DNA from: Pediococcus pentosaceus
Lineage (GTDB): Bacteria; Bacillota; Bacilli; Lactobacillales; Lactobacillaceae
Reading direction: 5' to 3'
Length of the DNA: 64,000 nt
NCBI RefSeq assembly: GCF_001437285.1
Contig: NZ_JQBF01000005.1
Coordinates: 1 to 64,000 of the forward strand
Part shown: positions 1-10,155 of the stretch, one piece after another
How positions within the stretch are numbered: position 1 is the stretch's first letter
How the letters are laid out: each line of letters begins with the position of its first letter
The notes under the pieces: model-generated
What the model was told of the DNA's origin: nothing
Databases searched by the model: none
The model's input: only the letters and a program-made list of their open reading frames with translations
Made by a program: the position numbers and the translations under genes

Positions 1-31
1 CTAAAAAGTCTAACTTTTTGGGGTCACTACA
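1..31 (-). mobile_element. Probable terminal inverted repeat of an IS3-family (IS150-group) element, rest off the left edge
   Basis: Read on the minus strand, the first 31 bases start TGTAGTGACCCCAAAAAGTT and continue into GAC and a T-run. From memory this matches the left end of IS150-group IS3 elements of lactobacilli, where it precedes orfA. The body of the element would lie to the left of the window, so no transposase can be seen. The short hairpin AAAAAGT/ACTTTTT at 3-19 is part of the same sequence. The alternative is a stray repeat with no element attached. Confidence 0.5.
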
Positions 32-100
32 AAATTAGTAGTATCCCTTTTTTAGTTAAATCTAGAACCCTAACAGTCTAAATTCAACTTTCATTCTGCC

Positions 101-137
101 AAACAAAAAACCCCAGAACATTATATGTTCTGGGGTT
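101..137 (-). terminator. Rho-independent terminator of pyk
   Basis: A perfect 10-bp stem (111-120 with 126-135, loop TTATA) is followed on the minus strand by T6GT3. It sits 20 bases beyond the pyk stop and ends the pfkA-pyk transcript. Confidence 0.93.
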
Positions 138-157
138 TAAAAATTTAAATTAAATTT

Positions 158-1921
158 TTATAGTGAGTTTGATGCACCATGGTAGATAATACCACGACGT
201 GAGTCAACTGTAATCAATTCATCATCTGAAAGGATTGAAGTTGCGTTTTGTACACCAACAATAACAGGAATTCCCATTGAAATACCAACTACTGCAGCGT
301 GTGATGTCAAACCACCATTTTCAACTACTAAAGCACTTGATTTTTCAATTGCTGGTAGATAGTCTTTGTCAGTTGTCTTTGTAACAAGTACTCCGCCTTC
401 AACAGCTTTTTTGTTAGCTTCATCAGCTGATGTAGCAACAACTGCTTTACCAATAACTGTTTCATCACCAACACCTTGGCCAGAAGCAAGCTTTGAACCA
501 ATTAGTTGTAACTTCATGATGTTTGTTGTTCCACTTTCGCCAACTGGAACACCAGCAACAACAAGAATCAAGTCTCCTTCTTTAGCAAGACCAAGATCTA
601 CAGCTTTGTTAGCAGCTAGTTCAAACATTTCATCAGTTGTTGATGGACGGTCAGCGATGATTGGGTGTACACCCCAGTTAACCATCAAACCGCGACGAAC
701 ACGTTCGTCGAATGTGATTGCAAGAATGTCAGCATCTGGACGATACTTAGAAATCATACGAGCTGTGTAACCTGATTGTGTTGCAGCAACGATAGTCTTA
801 ACACCAAGGTTCTTAGCAGCACGAGCAACAGCAGCACTAATTGTTTCTGTAACATCACTTTGATCAAATGTGTTGATTTGAAGATTTCCGTCTTCAGCCA
901 TAGCATTTTCAGCTTTTTCGTCAATCTTAGCCATTGTAGCAACAGCTTCAACAGGGTAGTCACCATTAGCACTTTCACCAGAAAGCATAGTAGCATCTGT
1001 ACCATCCCAAACAGCATTAGCAACGTCAGAAGCTTCAGCACGTGTTGGACGTGGGTTTTCGATCATTGAGTCAAGCATTTGAGTTGCTGTGATAACAGGC
1101 AAACCAACTGCATTACACTTCTTGATCAATGTCTTTTGTACCAAAGGAACATTTTCAGCTGGAATTTCAACACCCATGTCACCACGAGCAATCATAATAC
1201 CATCTGAAACTTTCAAGATTTCGTCTGTGTTGTCGATACCTTCTTGTGATTCGATCTTAGGGAAAATTTGAACATCTTCCATGTTCTTTTCTTCCAACAA
1301 TTCACGAATTTCAAGAACGTCTTGTGGCTTACGTACGAAACTTGCAGCGATGAAGTTGATGTTCATTGATTCAAGACCAAAACGAATATCATCAGCATCT
1401 TTTTCAGTAATACCAGGTAAGTTAATTGAAACACCAGGAGCATTTGTACCCTTACGTGATCCAAGAACACCATTGTTAGTTGCATGAGCAACTAATTCGC
1501 GGTTTTCTTCATCTTTTTCGTCAATCTTAAAATCAAGAAGTCCATCATCAAAAAGAACGTGTCCACCAACATGAACGTCATCAAAAAGTCCATCATATGT
1601 AACAGCAATCTTTTCTTTTGTTGTTTCCAAAGTGTCATCCATTGAGATGCGAACCTTATCATTTGTGTGATATTCTTGGTTACCATCTTTTTGTGGAGTT
1701 GTACGGATTTCAGCACCCTTTGTATCAAGCAAAATACCTACTGACTTGCCAGTAATCTTTTCTGCTTCTTTAACCATGTTATAACGACCTAGATGTTCTT
1801 CATGGTCACCATGTGAAAAGTTAAAGCGGAATACATTAGCACCGGCTTCAATTAATTTAACAATTGTGTCAACAGAAGTACTTGCAGGACCAAGTGTTGA
1901 AACGATTTTGGTTTTCTTCAT
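158..1921 (-). CDS. pyk: Pyruvate kinase
   Basis: Catalyses phosphoenolpyruvate plus ADP to pyruvate plus ATP, the last step of glycolysis, in the cytosol. The 587-residue protein shows the catalytic lysine in PKIESQEG (K222), the metal-binding loop ARGDMG (245-250), TATQML (278-283) and LSGESA (313-318). It is longer than the 470-residue enterobacterial enzyme because of a C-terminal PEP-utiliser mobile domain whose TSHAA motif puts a histidine near residue 541. Bacilli and lactobacilli carry this extra domain. The start follows GGGAGAG. The gene lies 72 bases downstream of pfkA with no terminator between, so the two are probably cotranscribed, as is usual in this group. Confidence 0.98.
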   Translation of the reverse strand: MKKTKIVSTLGPASTSVDTIVKLIEAGANVFRFNFSHGDHEEHLGRYNMVKEAEKITGKSVGILLDTKGAEIRTTPQKDGNQEYHTNDKVRISMDDTLETTKEKIAVTYDGLFDDVHVGGHVLFDDGLLDFKIDEKDEENRELVAHATNNGVLGSRKGTNAPGVSINLPGITEKDADDIRFGLESMNINFIAASFVRKPQDVLEIRELLEEKNMEDVQIFPKIESQEGIDNTDEILKVSDGIMIARGDMGVEIPAENVPLVQKTLIKKCNAVGLPVITATQMLDSMIENPRPTRAEASDVANAVWDGTDATMLSGESANGDYPVEAVATMAKIDEKAENAMAEDGNLQINTFDQSDVTETISAAVARAAKNLGVKTIVAATQSGYTARMISKYRPDADILAITFDERVRRGLMVNWGVHPIIADRPSTTDEMFELAANKAVDLGLAKEGDLILVVAGVPVGESGTTNIMKLQLIGSKLASGQGVGDETVIGKAVVATSADEANKKAVEGGVLVTKTTDKDYLPAIEKSSALVVENGGLTSHAAVVGISMGIPVIVGVQNATSILSDDELITVDSRRGIIYHGASNSL

Positions 1922-1993
1922 TACAGAATCTCTCCCTTGATTTTAAATTATAAAAGACTTCTTAAGTCATTTTATCCAAATATTAATAGAACT

Positions 1994-2962
1994 CTAGAAT
2001 GATAAATCTTCACTTAATTGGTAAAGTGAATCATCTGCTTGATGTTTTGCATCAAACAAGTCAAGCATGTTATGAGCTTGAACCTTATTTTCTAAGATTC
2101 CAACTGCTAAACCACCCTTACCTTCAAGGAGTAGCTCAACAGCGTAAGCACCCATCTTACTTGCTAAAACGCGATCTTTAGCACTTGGAACACCACCACG
2201 TTGGACATGTCCAATTACAGTAGCACGTGCATCAAAATCGCCGTATTGCTTAAGCTGGTCAATGAATTCAGGAGCTGCATCTGAATTAGCATCACCTTCA
2301 GCGATGACAATAATTCCGTAGTCCTTACCGTTTGCACGGTTCTTTTTCAACTTGTTGGCAATTGCTTCAACGTCATAATCAAAACCAGGTGCGATAACCG
2401 CATCTGCTCCTGAAGCAACACCAGCCCAAAGAGCAATATCAGCAGCATTGCGGCCCATAACTTGGACAGCAAAGACCCGTTGATGACTCTTAGCAGTATC
2501 GCGAATTTTATCAATCGCGTCAACTGCAGTGTTTAACGCTGTATCAAAACCAATAGTGAAGTCAGTGAAAGGAATATCATTATCGATTGTTCCTGGAAGA
2601 CCAATGGTGTTGTATCCATGTTCTGTCAAACGAAGAGCACCATGATATGAACCGTCTCCTCCGATAACAACCAATGCATCGATACCGAACTTCTTAAGTT
2701 GTTCAATACCTTTCAATTGGCTTTCTTCTTGTGCAAATTCAGGATAACGAGCTGAATAAAGCATCGTTCCACCTTGTGAAACCATATCGTCTAAATCTGC
2801 TGCCTTGAATTCGTGGATATCACCAGCAACTAGACCGGCAAACCCGTAGTTAATTCCGTAAGCTTCAAGACCAGAGCTTAGGGCCTTTCTTGCAACGGCG
2901 CGGATAGCCAAGTTCATCCCTGGAGCATCCCCACCACTTGTCATGATACCAATACGTTTCAT
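1994..2962 (-). CDS. pfkA: ATP-dependent 6-phosphofructokinase
   Basis: Phosphorylates fructose 6-phosphate to fructose 1,6-bisphosphate, the committed step of glycolysis, as a cytosolic homotetramer. The 322-residue length is that of bacterial group-I ATP-PFK. Visible motifs are the nucleotide-binding GGDGS (101-105) and TIDNDIP (125-131), whose D127 matches the catalytic base position of the E. coli enzyme. The ribosome binding site is GAGGTG just before the ATG. It is first of a pfkA-pyk pair. A candidate promoter lies at 3012-3040. Its presence argues against an obligately heterofermentative lactobacillus, since those generally lack pfkA. Confidence 0.98.
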   Translation of the reverse strand: MKRIGIMTSGGDAPGMNLAIRAVARKALSSGLEAYGINYGFAGLVAGDIHEFKAADLDDMVSQGGTMLYSARYPEFAQEESQLKGIEQLKKFGIDALVVIGGDGSYHGALRLTEHGYNTIGLPGTIDNDIPFTDFTIGFDTALNTAVDAIDKIRDTAKSHQRVFAVQVMGRNAADIALWAGVASGADAVIAPGFDYDVEAIANKLKKNRANGKDYGIIVIAEGDANSDAAPEFIDQLKQYGDFDARATVIGHVQRGGVPSAKDRVLASKMGAYAVELLLEGKGGLAVGILENKVQAHNMLDLFDAKHQADDSLYQLSEDLSF

Positions 2963-3011
2963 CTTTTCACCTCAAACAGAAATATTGAGTTTTTTCAAAA
3001 CTTCATTGTTG

Positions 3012-3040
3012 ATTTTATCACTTTTGAAAACAGTTGTCTG
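3012..3040 (-). promoter_or_regulatory. Candidate promoter of pfkA-pyk
   Basis: On the minus strand, CAGACA (3035-3040) and TAAAAT (3012-3017) are separated by 17 bases, 50 bases upstream of the pfkA ATG. The -35 matches the consensus only at GACA, so this is a moderate call. Confidence 0.5.
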
Positions 3041-3084
3041 TACCATTTTCTTAATTAATCGAATGTAAGTGCTTTATTCAAAAT

Positions 3085-6000
3085 TTATTTTTTAATTAAC
3101 GAAATATGTTGACTTCCTAGCAATTCTGCTAATTGCTCTTTTACTTCAGAACTGTCATTTAAATAAAATTTTTCAGACAACTCATTATGTTCATTAGTAT
3201 CCTCATAAACTAAAATAACTGGAACTTTCCCATGATATTTTCTGAAAATATCAAATAGTTTGGTTTGGAATTCTGATGAATTATTTCGGCTAGGCACTTC
3301 TAATTTCCAAATTGCTGCTTGGACCTGTTTGTTTTGAGGGGCGGTAATTTCATTAACAATTAATTGTAAACCGTCGTTTCTTTTCTCAACCTTGCCTCGT
3401 AATTGTAGGACTCGTTTGTTTCTCAAAATTTTAGCATGCTGGTATATTCTTGGAAAGATAACTGCTTCGCTTTCTCCAGTAGGGTCCGTGATATTCGCAA
3501 AGGCCATTGACTCTCCTTTTTTAGTTCTGATCGTCCGAATACTTCTTATATATACAATCGTAGTCACTTGAGCTTCAACACTAAATTCATCGATTTTTTT
3601 AAACCCATTTTGTTCAATCAAGTTTGCATAGCGTTCAACTGGATGCGCAGAAATGTAAGTTCCTAATAATTCTTCTTCCCAATCCAGCTTTTCATCCAAA
3701 TCCATATCTGGTCGATGTTTAATCGTAGGCATTAACTTTTCAAAAAGATCCACATTTTGCCCGCTAAAAGCAATACCTTTCAACAATTCAGGTAAAAAGT
3801 CACCTAATTCCGCTCGGTTATATCCAAAGGAATCTAGAGTTCCCGAAAAGATTAGTTTTTCAATAATCTCTTCTGTAATACCCTTATCCCGCATTCGACG
3901 TAAAAGACTGTCAACTGATTTAAATTCTCCATTACTTTGACGTTCTTCAATCAAATTACGGATGAAATCTCGCCTTAATCCTTTAATGGATAGAAAACCC
4001 ATGATAATTTGTTGTTGATAAAATGCATATTGTAGTTGGCTCAAATTAATATCCGGTGCTTTAACTTTAATCCCTAAACGATTCAATTCTTGAATGTATT
4101 CTTTAGTTTTAGCCTCACCACCAATAACTGAATTAAGCAAGGCTGTATAAAAAGGACCTGGAAAGTACGTTTTTAAATAAGCCAGCTGAAAAGCTAGCTT
4201 GCTATAAGCTACGGCATGTGACTTATTAAAACCATAATTAGCAAAATTTTCGATATAACTATAAACTTGTTGGGCTAACTTGGCGTTATATCCCTTTTGC
4301 AATGCTCCATCAATAAAATTCGTCCGCATTTGTTCAATTACATCATGTTTTTTCTTACTCATCGCTCTCCGCAACAAATCGGCCTGTCCCAAACTCAGGC
4401 CCCCCATTGCTGAAGCAACTTCCATAACCTGTTCTTGGTACACTAAGATACCGAAAGTTTCACCTAAGATTTCCGATAAAACGTCATTAGGAAAAGAATA
4501 GTGTTCGCGATGTTCTTTTCGTTTTACAAATCGATCAATATTTTCCATTGGTCCTGGACGATAAAGCGCATTTACCGCAACTACTAAACCAAATTGATTA
4601 GGTTTCACTTTTCTCAATACATTCCGAATACCAGCCGATTCAAATTGAAAAATGCCACTGGTATCGCCTCGTTGGAAAAGTTCTAAAGTCTTTGTATCAT
4701 TTAAATTAATGTTCTCGATGTCAAAATCGGGTTTAAGTTGATGGACTTGATCTAAAATATTAGCCATTAATGACAAATTTCTTAAACCTAAAAAGTCCAT
4801 TTTTAACAACCCTACCCGCTCAACATAATTCTTGGAATACTGACTCATCAGCATTCCTTCATTTCCATCCTGAACAGGAGTGGTTTCGGTTAAATTATTT
4901 TCACTTAAAACAATTCCCGCTGCATGCGTAGAGTAATGACGTGGCAATCCTTCTAAGCGCCGCGCCGTTTCAAACATAAATCGATTTTTTTCGGAAGTTC
5001 TTATAAACTCTTGTAACTTACTTGAATTTTCTAAAGCACGCTCCAATGTGATATTTAGTTCACTAGGAATTAACGCGCTTATTTGATTAATTTTATTCGG
5101 CATTTCCCCAAAAACACGGGCAACATCGCGAATGGCTTGCTTAGCTGCTAAAGTACCAAATGTGATAATTTGCCCCACATGTTGATGTCCATATTTATCA
5201 TGGACATATTTGAGCATCAATTCTCTTTTATCATCTGGAATATCTAAATCGATATCTGGCATTTGGGCACGTTCTGGATTTAAGAAGCGTTCAAATAGCA
5301 GTCCATATTCAATTGGATCCACACTAGTAATCCTGAGTAAATAAGCTACTAACGAGCCTGCAGCTGAACCACGTCCCGGTCCAGTCAAGATGTGATTTTG
5401 ATGAGCAAATTGGACCACATCGTGAACAATTAAGAAGTAGTCCGCAAAACCCATGGATTCAATGACATTAAGCTCTCGATCCAATCTTTGCTGATATTGC
5501 AAATTTTGAGCATTTTTACTTTTTTCTAACTGTTGAAAGCATAATTCCTTTAAATATTGAATAGCCGATTGATTAGCTGGCGTGGGAAATTTTGGTAATT
5601 TGGGCTGGACAAACGGAATTTTTAGCTCGATTTGGCTAGTTAGCGTATCTAGTTGGTCTAATAAACCACTCAATCCGGCATCCCGATACTCTTTTTCAAA
5701 TACATCTCGCGGTTTTAACCAATTATTCCCTTGGTCTTTTGCTAGGATTTCAGGATGCTTGATAACTTCCCCCGAAGCAATATCCTTCAAAACTTGAGTT
5801 GCAAAATGGTCTTCACTATTTAAATATTCCACGCTCGGTAAGGGTAAACAACCAAGACTGTGTTTTTCGGCAATTTGCATCAAGGTTTGACGCATAATAT
5901 TAGTTTGCTTTAAATTAATTCCTAGATAAAGATCTTTATCACCAACAACTTGACGATAATTTTCTAAAAGCTCGGTTGCATCACCGGATAGCCCTCGCTC

Positions 6001-6408
6001 CAACAATTCAATCATTTCTGATCTTTGTGCTGGAACAATCATGATTAAATCATCTAGCAAATCTTTAATATCATCAAAAGCAAATTTTGGTGTACTACTC
6101 GTCATCTTGGCCGAACTAATCTGCATTAAATTACGGTAACCTTTAACACTCTTAGCTATTAAAACTAGCGCAAATTGATTGTCAATTCCCGTCGTGCTAT
6201 CTAACCAAAGCGTTAAACCCACGATGGGCTTTAAATTGTTTTTAATACAAGCTTGATAAAATTCAACTGTTCCATACATTGTATTATGATCGGTGAGGGT
6301 CATCGCTTGATATCCACGATTTTTCGCCGTAGCAATTAAGTCATCAATTTTAATCGGGCTAGATAACAAACTGTAAGAACTTAATACTTGCAGTGGCACG
6401 AAAGCCAT
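3085..6408 (-). CDS. dnaE: DNA polymerase III alpha subunit, DnaE type
   Basis: Replicative C-family DNA polymerase. Gram-positives use DnaE alongside PolC, and DnaE extends RNA primers on the lagging strand. The 1107-residue protein has an N-terminal PHP domain (TDHNTMYG near residue 39), the polymerase glycine loop TGPGRGSAAGS (342-352), the catalytic aspartates in PDIDLD (384-389), and a C-terminal OB-fold region. The length fits the Gram-positive DnaE1 class without the proofreading domain of PolC. The ATG follows AGGAGGGG. A -10-like TATAAT lies about 35 bases upstream with a poor -35. It lies directly upstream of pfkA-pyk, an order common in lactobacilli. I see no clear terminator after it. 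Confidence 0.96.
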   Translation of the reverse strand: MAFVPLQVLSSYSLLSSPIKIDDLIATAKNRGYQAMTLTDHNTMYGTVEFYQACIKNNLKPIVGLTLWLDSTTGIDNQFALVLIAKSVKGYRNLMQISSAKMTSSTPKFAFDDIKDLLDDLIMIVPAQRSEMIELLERGLSGDATELLENYRQVVGDKDLYLGINLKQTNIMRQTLMQIAEKHSLGCLPLPSVEYLNSEDHFATQVLKDIASGEVIKHPEILAKDQGNNWLKPRDVFEKEYRDAGLSGLLDQLDTLTSQIELKIPFVQPKLPKFPTPANQSAIQYLKELCFQQLEKSKNAQNLQYQQRLDRELNVIESMGFADYFLIVHDVVQFAHQNHILTGPGRGSAAGSLVAYLLRITSVDPIEYGLLFERFLNPERAQMPDIDLDIPDDKRELMLKYVHDKYGHQHVGQIITFGTLAAKQAIRDVARVFGEMPNKINQISALIPSELNITLERALENSSKLQEFIRTSEKNRFMFETARRLEGLPRHYSTHAAGIVLSENNLTETTPVQDGNEGMLMSQYSKNYVERVGLLKMDFLGLRNLSLMANILDQVHQLKPDFDIENINLNDTKTLELFQRGDTSGIFQFESAGIRNVLRKVKPNQFGLVVAVNALYRPGPMENIDRFVKRKEHREHYSFPNDVLSEILGETFGILVYQEQVMEVASAMGGLSLGQADLLRRAMSKKKHDVIEQMRTNFIDGALQKGYNAKLAQQVYSYIENFANYGFNKSHAVAYSKLAFQLAYLKTYFPGPFYTALLNSVIGGEAKTKEYIQELNRLGIKVKAPDINLSQLQYAFYQQQIIMGFLSIKGLRRDFIRNLIEERQSNGEFKSVDSLLRRMRDKGITEEIIEKLIFSGTLDSFGYNRAELGDFLPELLKGIAFSGQNVDLFEKLMPTIKHRPDMDLDEKLDWEEELLGTYISAHPVERYANLIEQNGFKKIDEFSVEAQVTTIVYIRSIRTIRTKKGESMAFANITDPTGESEAVIFPRIYQHAKILRNKRVLQLRGKVEKRNDGLQLIVNEITAPQNKQVQAAIWKLEVPSRNNSSEFQTKLFDIFRKYHGKVPVILVYEDTNEHNELSEKFYLNDSSEVKEQLAELLGSQHISLIKK

Positions 6409-6534
6409 TCTTATCCCCTCCTGTTTTTTATAATTATACTAAATAAATTCCCCTTCTCCAAAAATATAGAGTTTAATTTATTTCCCCACGTAATTGTGCT
6501 AAAATTACTGTTGTTCAGAAAGGGGCCAAACGAA

Positions 6535-6708
6535 ATGAAACAAATCGTAGTTATTTTTTGGGCATTTATCTTTGGTGAAGTTATTGGCTATATCGGAGGA
6601 CAACTTGATGCCCTTCCATATACACCATTAGAAATTGGTATTGTGGCAGCTGTAGTAGCTCTTATTACTTCTAACATGATCCCACTAATTTCAAAACCTA
6701 AAAAATAA
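6535..6708 (+). CDS. Small membrane protein, YjzD/DUF2929 type
   Basis: A 57-residue protein with two hydrophobic segments (about 3-22 and 32-51) and a short basic tail ending PKK. The FGEVIGYIGGQL stretch and the size resemble the YjzD-like DUF2929 family of Firmicutes, whose function is not established. The start chosen here has AAAGGGG ahead of it. A longer in-frame reading from 6388 would run back through the divergent dnaE start and add 49 non-conserved residues, so I reject it. It is the only plus-strand gene for 15 kb, lying between divergent dnaE and convergent clpB. Confidence 0.8.
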   Translation: MKQIVVIFWAFIFGEVIGYIGGQLDALPYTPLEIGIVAAVVALITSNMIPLISKPKK

Positions 6709-6757
6709 GGATGCAAGTCTTTGGTATTTTTACCAAAGATAGCATCCTTTTTTTATT
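6705..6757. terminator. Bidirectional terminator between the yjzD-like gene and clpB
   Basis: The outer stem AAGGATGC/GCATCCTT (6707-6714 with 6742-6749) encloses a second stem TCTTTGGTA/TACCAAAGA. A T7 run follows on the plus strand and an AT-rich run on the minus strand, so it can serve both convergent genes. Confidence 0.88.
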
Positions 6758-9344
6758 TATTCTGGAAAACCAGTTGATCATTCAAAACGTCGATATTAAC
6801 TGTTGAATTAGGACGAACACGCCCACTAATAATTTCTTTTGCCAAAGGAGTTTCAACATTTTTAGTAATGTAGCGGCGCAATGGTCGAGCCCCAAACGCT
6901 GGATCATATGCCTGTTCAACAATATAATCTTGTGCATCATCCGAAATGCTTAAACTTATTTCTTGATCGCTTAAACGTATAGATAAATTATGAATTAATT
7001 TAATCACAATTTGGCGTACATCTTGTTTACTTAATGGAGTAAACATAATGATATCATCAATCCGATTCAAAAATTCTGGTCTAAAGTATCCATGCAAAAC
7101 ATCTTGAACTTGGTCACGGATGTTGTCATCAATTTTATTTTCTGATTGATTCTTCAATAGCAAATCTGAACCTAAGTTAGAAGTCATAATTAAAATTGTA
7201 TTTCTAAAGTTAACCGTACGCCCTTGCCCATCTGTTAAACGACCGTCATCTAGAACTTGTAAAAGAATATTGAACACTTCTGGATGTGCTTTTTCAATTT
7301 CATCAAATAGAACAATGGAATATGGGTTTCGCCGGACCGCTTCGGTTAATTGGCCTCCCTCTTCGTAACCAATATATCCTGGAGCAGCTCCAACCAAACG
7401 GGAAACCGATTCTTTTTCCATATATTCAGACATATCGATTCGGACCATATTATCTTCCGAATCAAATAACGCTTCTGCTAAAGCTTTAGACAATTCTGTC
7501 TTACCAACCCCTGTCGGACCAAGGAAGAGAAATGAACCAATCGGACGATTAGGATCCTGGAGTCCCGCACGGGAACGTAAAACCGCATCTGAAACGGATT
7601 GAACGGCTTCATCTTGACCAATTACTCGATTGTGTAATTTATCAGCTAAATGTAGCAGTTTTTCTCGTTCACCTTCCACCAACCGTGCAACTGGAATGCC
7701 TGTCATTTGACTAATAGTTTGGGCAATTTCTTTATCTGTAACGGATTCTTCTACCAACCAATCCCCATGATCACTTTCGGATTGATTTTCTAATTGTTCC
7801 AATTCTTTTTCCAAAGCTGGAATGGTTCCATGTTGTAAAATAGCCGCTTGATCGAGATCATAAGAACTTTCAGCTTCTTGTAAGTCATGCTTGGCCTTAT
7901 CTAATTCATTCTTCTTATCACTGATCTTTTTAATTTCTTCTTTTTGGGCTGACCAACGTGATTCCAGCTTAACTTTTTCTTCTTTGGTTTCAGATAATTC
8001 TTTCTGTAAGTCCTTTAAACGTTTAACTGACTCTGCATCACTTTCATTTTTAAGTGCTCGTTCTTCAACTTGCAAACGCATCAACTGTCGTTTGACCTGA
8101 TCGAGTTCAGTAGGATTGGAATTCATTTCCACTTTAATTTTTGCAGATGCTTCATCGATTAAATCAATCGCCTTATCTGGTAAATAACGATCCGTAATAT
8201 AACGACTAGAAAGTTTAGCGGCTGCCACAAGAGCATTATCATGGATACGAACGCCATGATGAATTTCAAAGCGTTCCTTTAAACCTCTTAAAATACTGAT
8301 AGTATCCTCAATGCTAGGCTCCTTAACCAGCACCCGTTGGAAACGGCGCTCAAGTGCCTTGTCTTTTTCAATGTTTTCGCGGTATTCATCTAATGTTGTT
8401 GCACCAATCAAATGGAGTTCACCACGAGCTAGCATAGGTTTCAAAAGATTTCCAGCATCCATACTACCTTCAGTCTTACCCGCTCCTACAATCGTGTGAA
8501 TTTCATCAATGAATAAGATAATTTGACCATCTGACTTTGATACTTCCTTCAAAACTGCTTTAAGTCGTTCTTCAAAGTCGCCTCGATATTTAGCCCCAGC
8601 AATTAATGAACCCATATCTAGAGAAACAATGGTTTTATCAACTAAATTGCTAGGAACATCACCTTTAGCAATTCTTTGCGCTAGACCTTCTACAATGGCT
8701 GTTTTTCCTACACCAGGTTCACCAATTAGTACTGGATTATTTTTTGTTTTTCGCGATAAAATTCGAATAACTTCTAAAATTTCTTCATCACGTCCAATAA
8801 CTGGATCTGGGTTTTCACTGTGGGCCCTTTTAACTAAATCTGTCCCATATTTTTCTAGCGCTTTATATCCACTTTCTTGTTCCTTTGATGTCACTCTTTC
8901 ACCCCCACGAAATTCATCTACTTTGGCTAAAACCTGTTTTTGAGTTAGACCTTGTTGATTCAGGAATTTTTTAAACTGATTCTGATCTAAATTAAATAAA
9001 GCAATTAAAATAGTATCAATTGCAACATACTCATCCTGTAATTTTTTACGCTGTTGTTCTGCTTGAACTAATAATTGATTTAGTTCTGCTGAAATCGATT
9101 GACCGTAACTAACCTGGCTACCACTAACCACGCTAATTTGTTCAAGTTCTTGGTCTAACTCGGTTTGGACAAGGTTGTTATCAATCTTTAAGTCTGTTAA
9201 TAGTGTCCCGACCAGTTGGTCTGGTTGTGTTAAAAATTTAAATAATTCTGGCACACCAATTTCTTGATGTTGACGATTTACAGCAATCTGCTGTGCTTCG
9301 CTAATTGCTTCTTGAAGTGCCGTAGTCATTTTCTCTGGATTCAT
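6753..9344 (-). CDS. clpB: ATP-dependent chaperone ClpB (Hsp100 disaggregase)
   Basis: Hexameric AAA+ disaggregase that threads aggregated proteins through its pore together with DnaK. In order, the 863-residue protein has a ClpN repeat domain (1-145), AAA1 with Walker A GEPGVGKT (208-215), a long coiled-coil middle domain (about 400-525), AAA2 with Walker A GPTGVGKT near 605, and a C-terminal ClpB D2 domain. The middle domain and the lack of a ClpP-binding loop separate it from ClpC and ClpA. RBS GGGAGGCG precedes the ATG. It begins 19 bases after nif3, so any heat-shock promoter would have to lie inside nif3. I saw no CtsR box in the gap. Confidence 0.97.
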   Translation of the reverse strand: MNPEKMTTALQEAISEAQQIAVNRQHQEIGVPELFKFLTQPDQLVGTLLTDLKIDNNLVQTELDQELEQISVVSGSQVSYGQSISAELNQLLVQAEQQRKKLQDEYVAIDTILIALFNLDQNQFKKFLNQQGLTQKQVLAKVDEFRGGERVTSKEQESGYKALEKYGTDLVKRAHSENPDPVIGRDEEILEVIRILSRKTKNNPVLIGEPGVGKTAIVEGLAQRIAKGDVPSNLVDKTIVSLDMGSLIAGAKYRGDFEERLKAVLKEVSKSDGQIILFIDEIHTIVGAGKTEGSMDAGNLLKPMLARGELHLIGATTLDEYRENIEKDKALERRFQRVLVKEPSIEDTISILRGLKERFEIHHGVRIHDNALVAAAKLSSRYITDRYLPDKAIDLIDEASAKIKVEMNSNPTELDQVKRQLMRLQVEERALKNESDAESVKRLKDLQKELSETKEEKVKLESRWSAQKEEIKKISDKKNELDKAKHDLQEAESSYDLDQAAILQHGTIPALEKELEQLENQSESDHGDWLVEESVTDKEIAQTISQMTGIPVARLVEGEREKLLHLADKLHNRVIGQDEAVQSVSDAVLRSRAGLQDPNRPIGSFLFLGPTGVGKTELSKALAEALFDSEDNMVRIDMSEYMEKESVSRLVGAAPGYIGYEEGGQLTEAVRRNPYSIVLFDEIEKAHPEVFNILLQVLDDGRLTDGQGRTVNFRNTILIMTSNLGSDLLLKNQSENKIDDNIRDQVQDVLHGYFRPEFLNRIDDIIMFTPLSKQDVRQIVIKLIHNLSIRLSDQEISLSISDDAQDYIVEQAYDPAFGARPLRRYITKNVETPLAKEIISGRVRPNSTVNIDVLNDQLVFQNK

Positions 9345-9363
9345 TTAAATCGCCTCCCAATTT

Positions 9364-10155
9364 TTAGATAAATTGATAAGGATTGGTATTAACCGTCGAT
9401 TCTATAATTTCAACTTCCCAATCATTATTAGCCTTCCATTCGTTGAATAAGGAAGCTAATTTAGGAATACATATTTTTTCAACGTTATGTCCTACATCGA
9501 CTACATTAATACCATCTGCTAACATATCATGTCCTGTATGATAATAAACATCACCGGTTACAAACACATCTGCTCCCGCCTTGAGCATTTCAGGATAAAA
9601 TTTACCACCATCACCACCTATAACTGCAACGTTTTTTACCATAGCTTTATTGTCATTTGCTACCAAGCGTAACCCCTCTAAGTTAAAAATTTTTTTCAAG
9701 GTTTTGGCAAATTCTTCAACAGTTACAGGAGTTGGTAATACTCCAATGCGACCAATATTGGTATCGTAATGGTTAGAATACACCATTTGGACATGATTTA
9801 ACCCCATTGCTTCCGTCAACCAATCGTTCATGCCACCTTTAGCGACGTCCAAATTTGTGTGAGCTGAATAAACCAAAATCGAATTTTGGATTAGTTTAGC
9901 ATACATTTGATTTTGCGGGTTGCTTAAATCTAAATTTTTAATAGGTCGAAAAATCAAGGGGTGGTGCGAAAAAATCATATCACAATTTTGTTTAATTGCT
10001 TCGTCAACCACTTCAGGTCGAACATCTAAAGTCACCATTACTCGTTTAATATCGTTATTAACATTTCCGATTTGTAAACCCACAGGATCATTAGTAAAAG
10101 CAATGGTTTTAGGCGCGAAGCTTTCAAAACGGTCAATTAATTTTTTAGCTAACAT
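9364..10155 (-). CDS. Nif3-like dinuclear metal centre protein (DUF34, YqfO type)
   Basis: Member of the Nif3/DUF34 family, hexameric proteins with a dinuclear metal site. The family has been linked to GTP cyclohydrolase I type 2 annotations, but its role is not settled. Metal-ligand motifs visible are SHHP near residue 65 and the C-terminal DVGHNVEK. The 263-residue form lacks the central insert of the 370-residue Bacillus YqfO. I start it at the ATG giving MLAKKLID, which follows GAGGAG. A TTG start 18 bases earlier would overlap that site. It overlaps the end of trmK by 11 bases, so the two are translationally linked, and the pairing is conserved in Firmicutes. Confidence 0.9.
   Translation of the reverse strand: MLAKKLIDRFESFAPKTIAFTNDPVGLQIGNVNNDIKRVMVTLDVRPEVVDEAIKQNCDMIFSHHPLIFRPIKNLDLSNPQNQMYAKLIQNSILVYSAHTNLDVAKGGMNDWLTEAMGLNHVQMVYSNHYDTNIGRIGVLPTPVTVEEFAKTLKKIFNLEGLRLVANDNKAMVKNVAVIGGDGGKFYPEMLKAGADVFVTGDVYYHTGHDMLADGINVVDVGHNVEKICIPKLASLFNEWKANNDWEVEIIESTVNTNPYQFI

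Noticed and set aside
366-1069. Open frames on the plus strand inside pyk
   Set aside because: Antisense shadows of a well-conserved gene, with no initiation signals and low-complexity serine-rich products.
3018-3040. cre-like sequence near the pfkA promoter
   Set aside because: It resembles a catabolite site in part but has at least three mismatches, including the central CG, so I do not list it.
9345-9363. CtsR or HrcA operator ahead of clpB
   Set aside because: The gap is only 19 bases and holds just the ribosome binding site. No direct or CIRCE-type repeat is visible.
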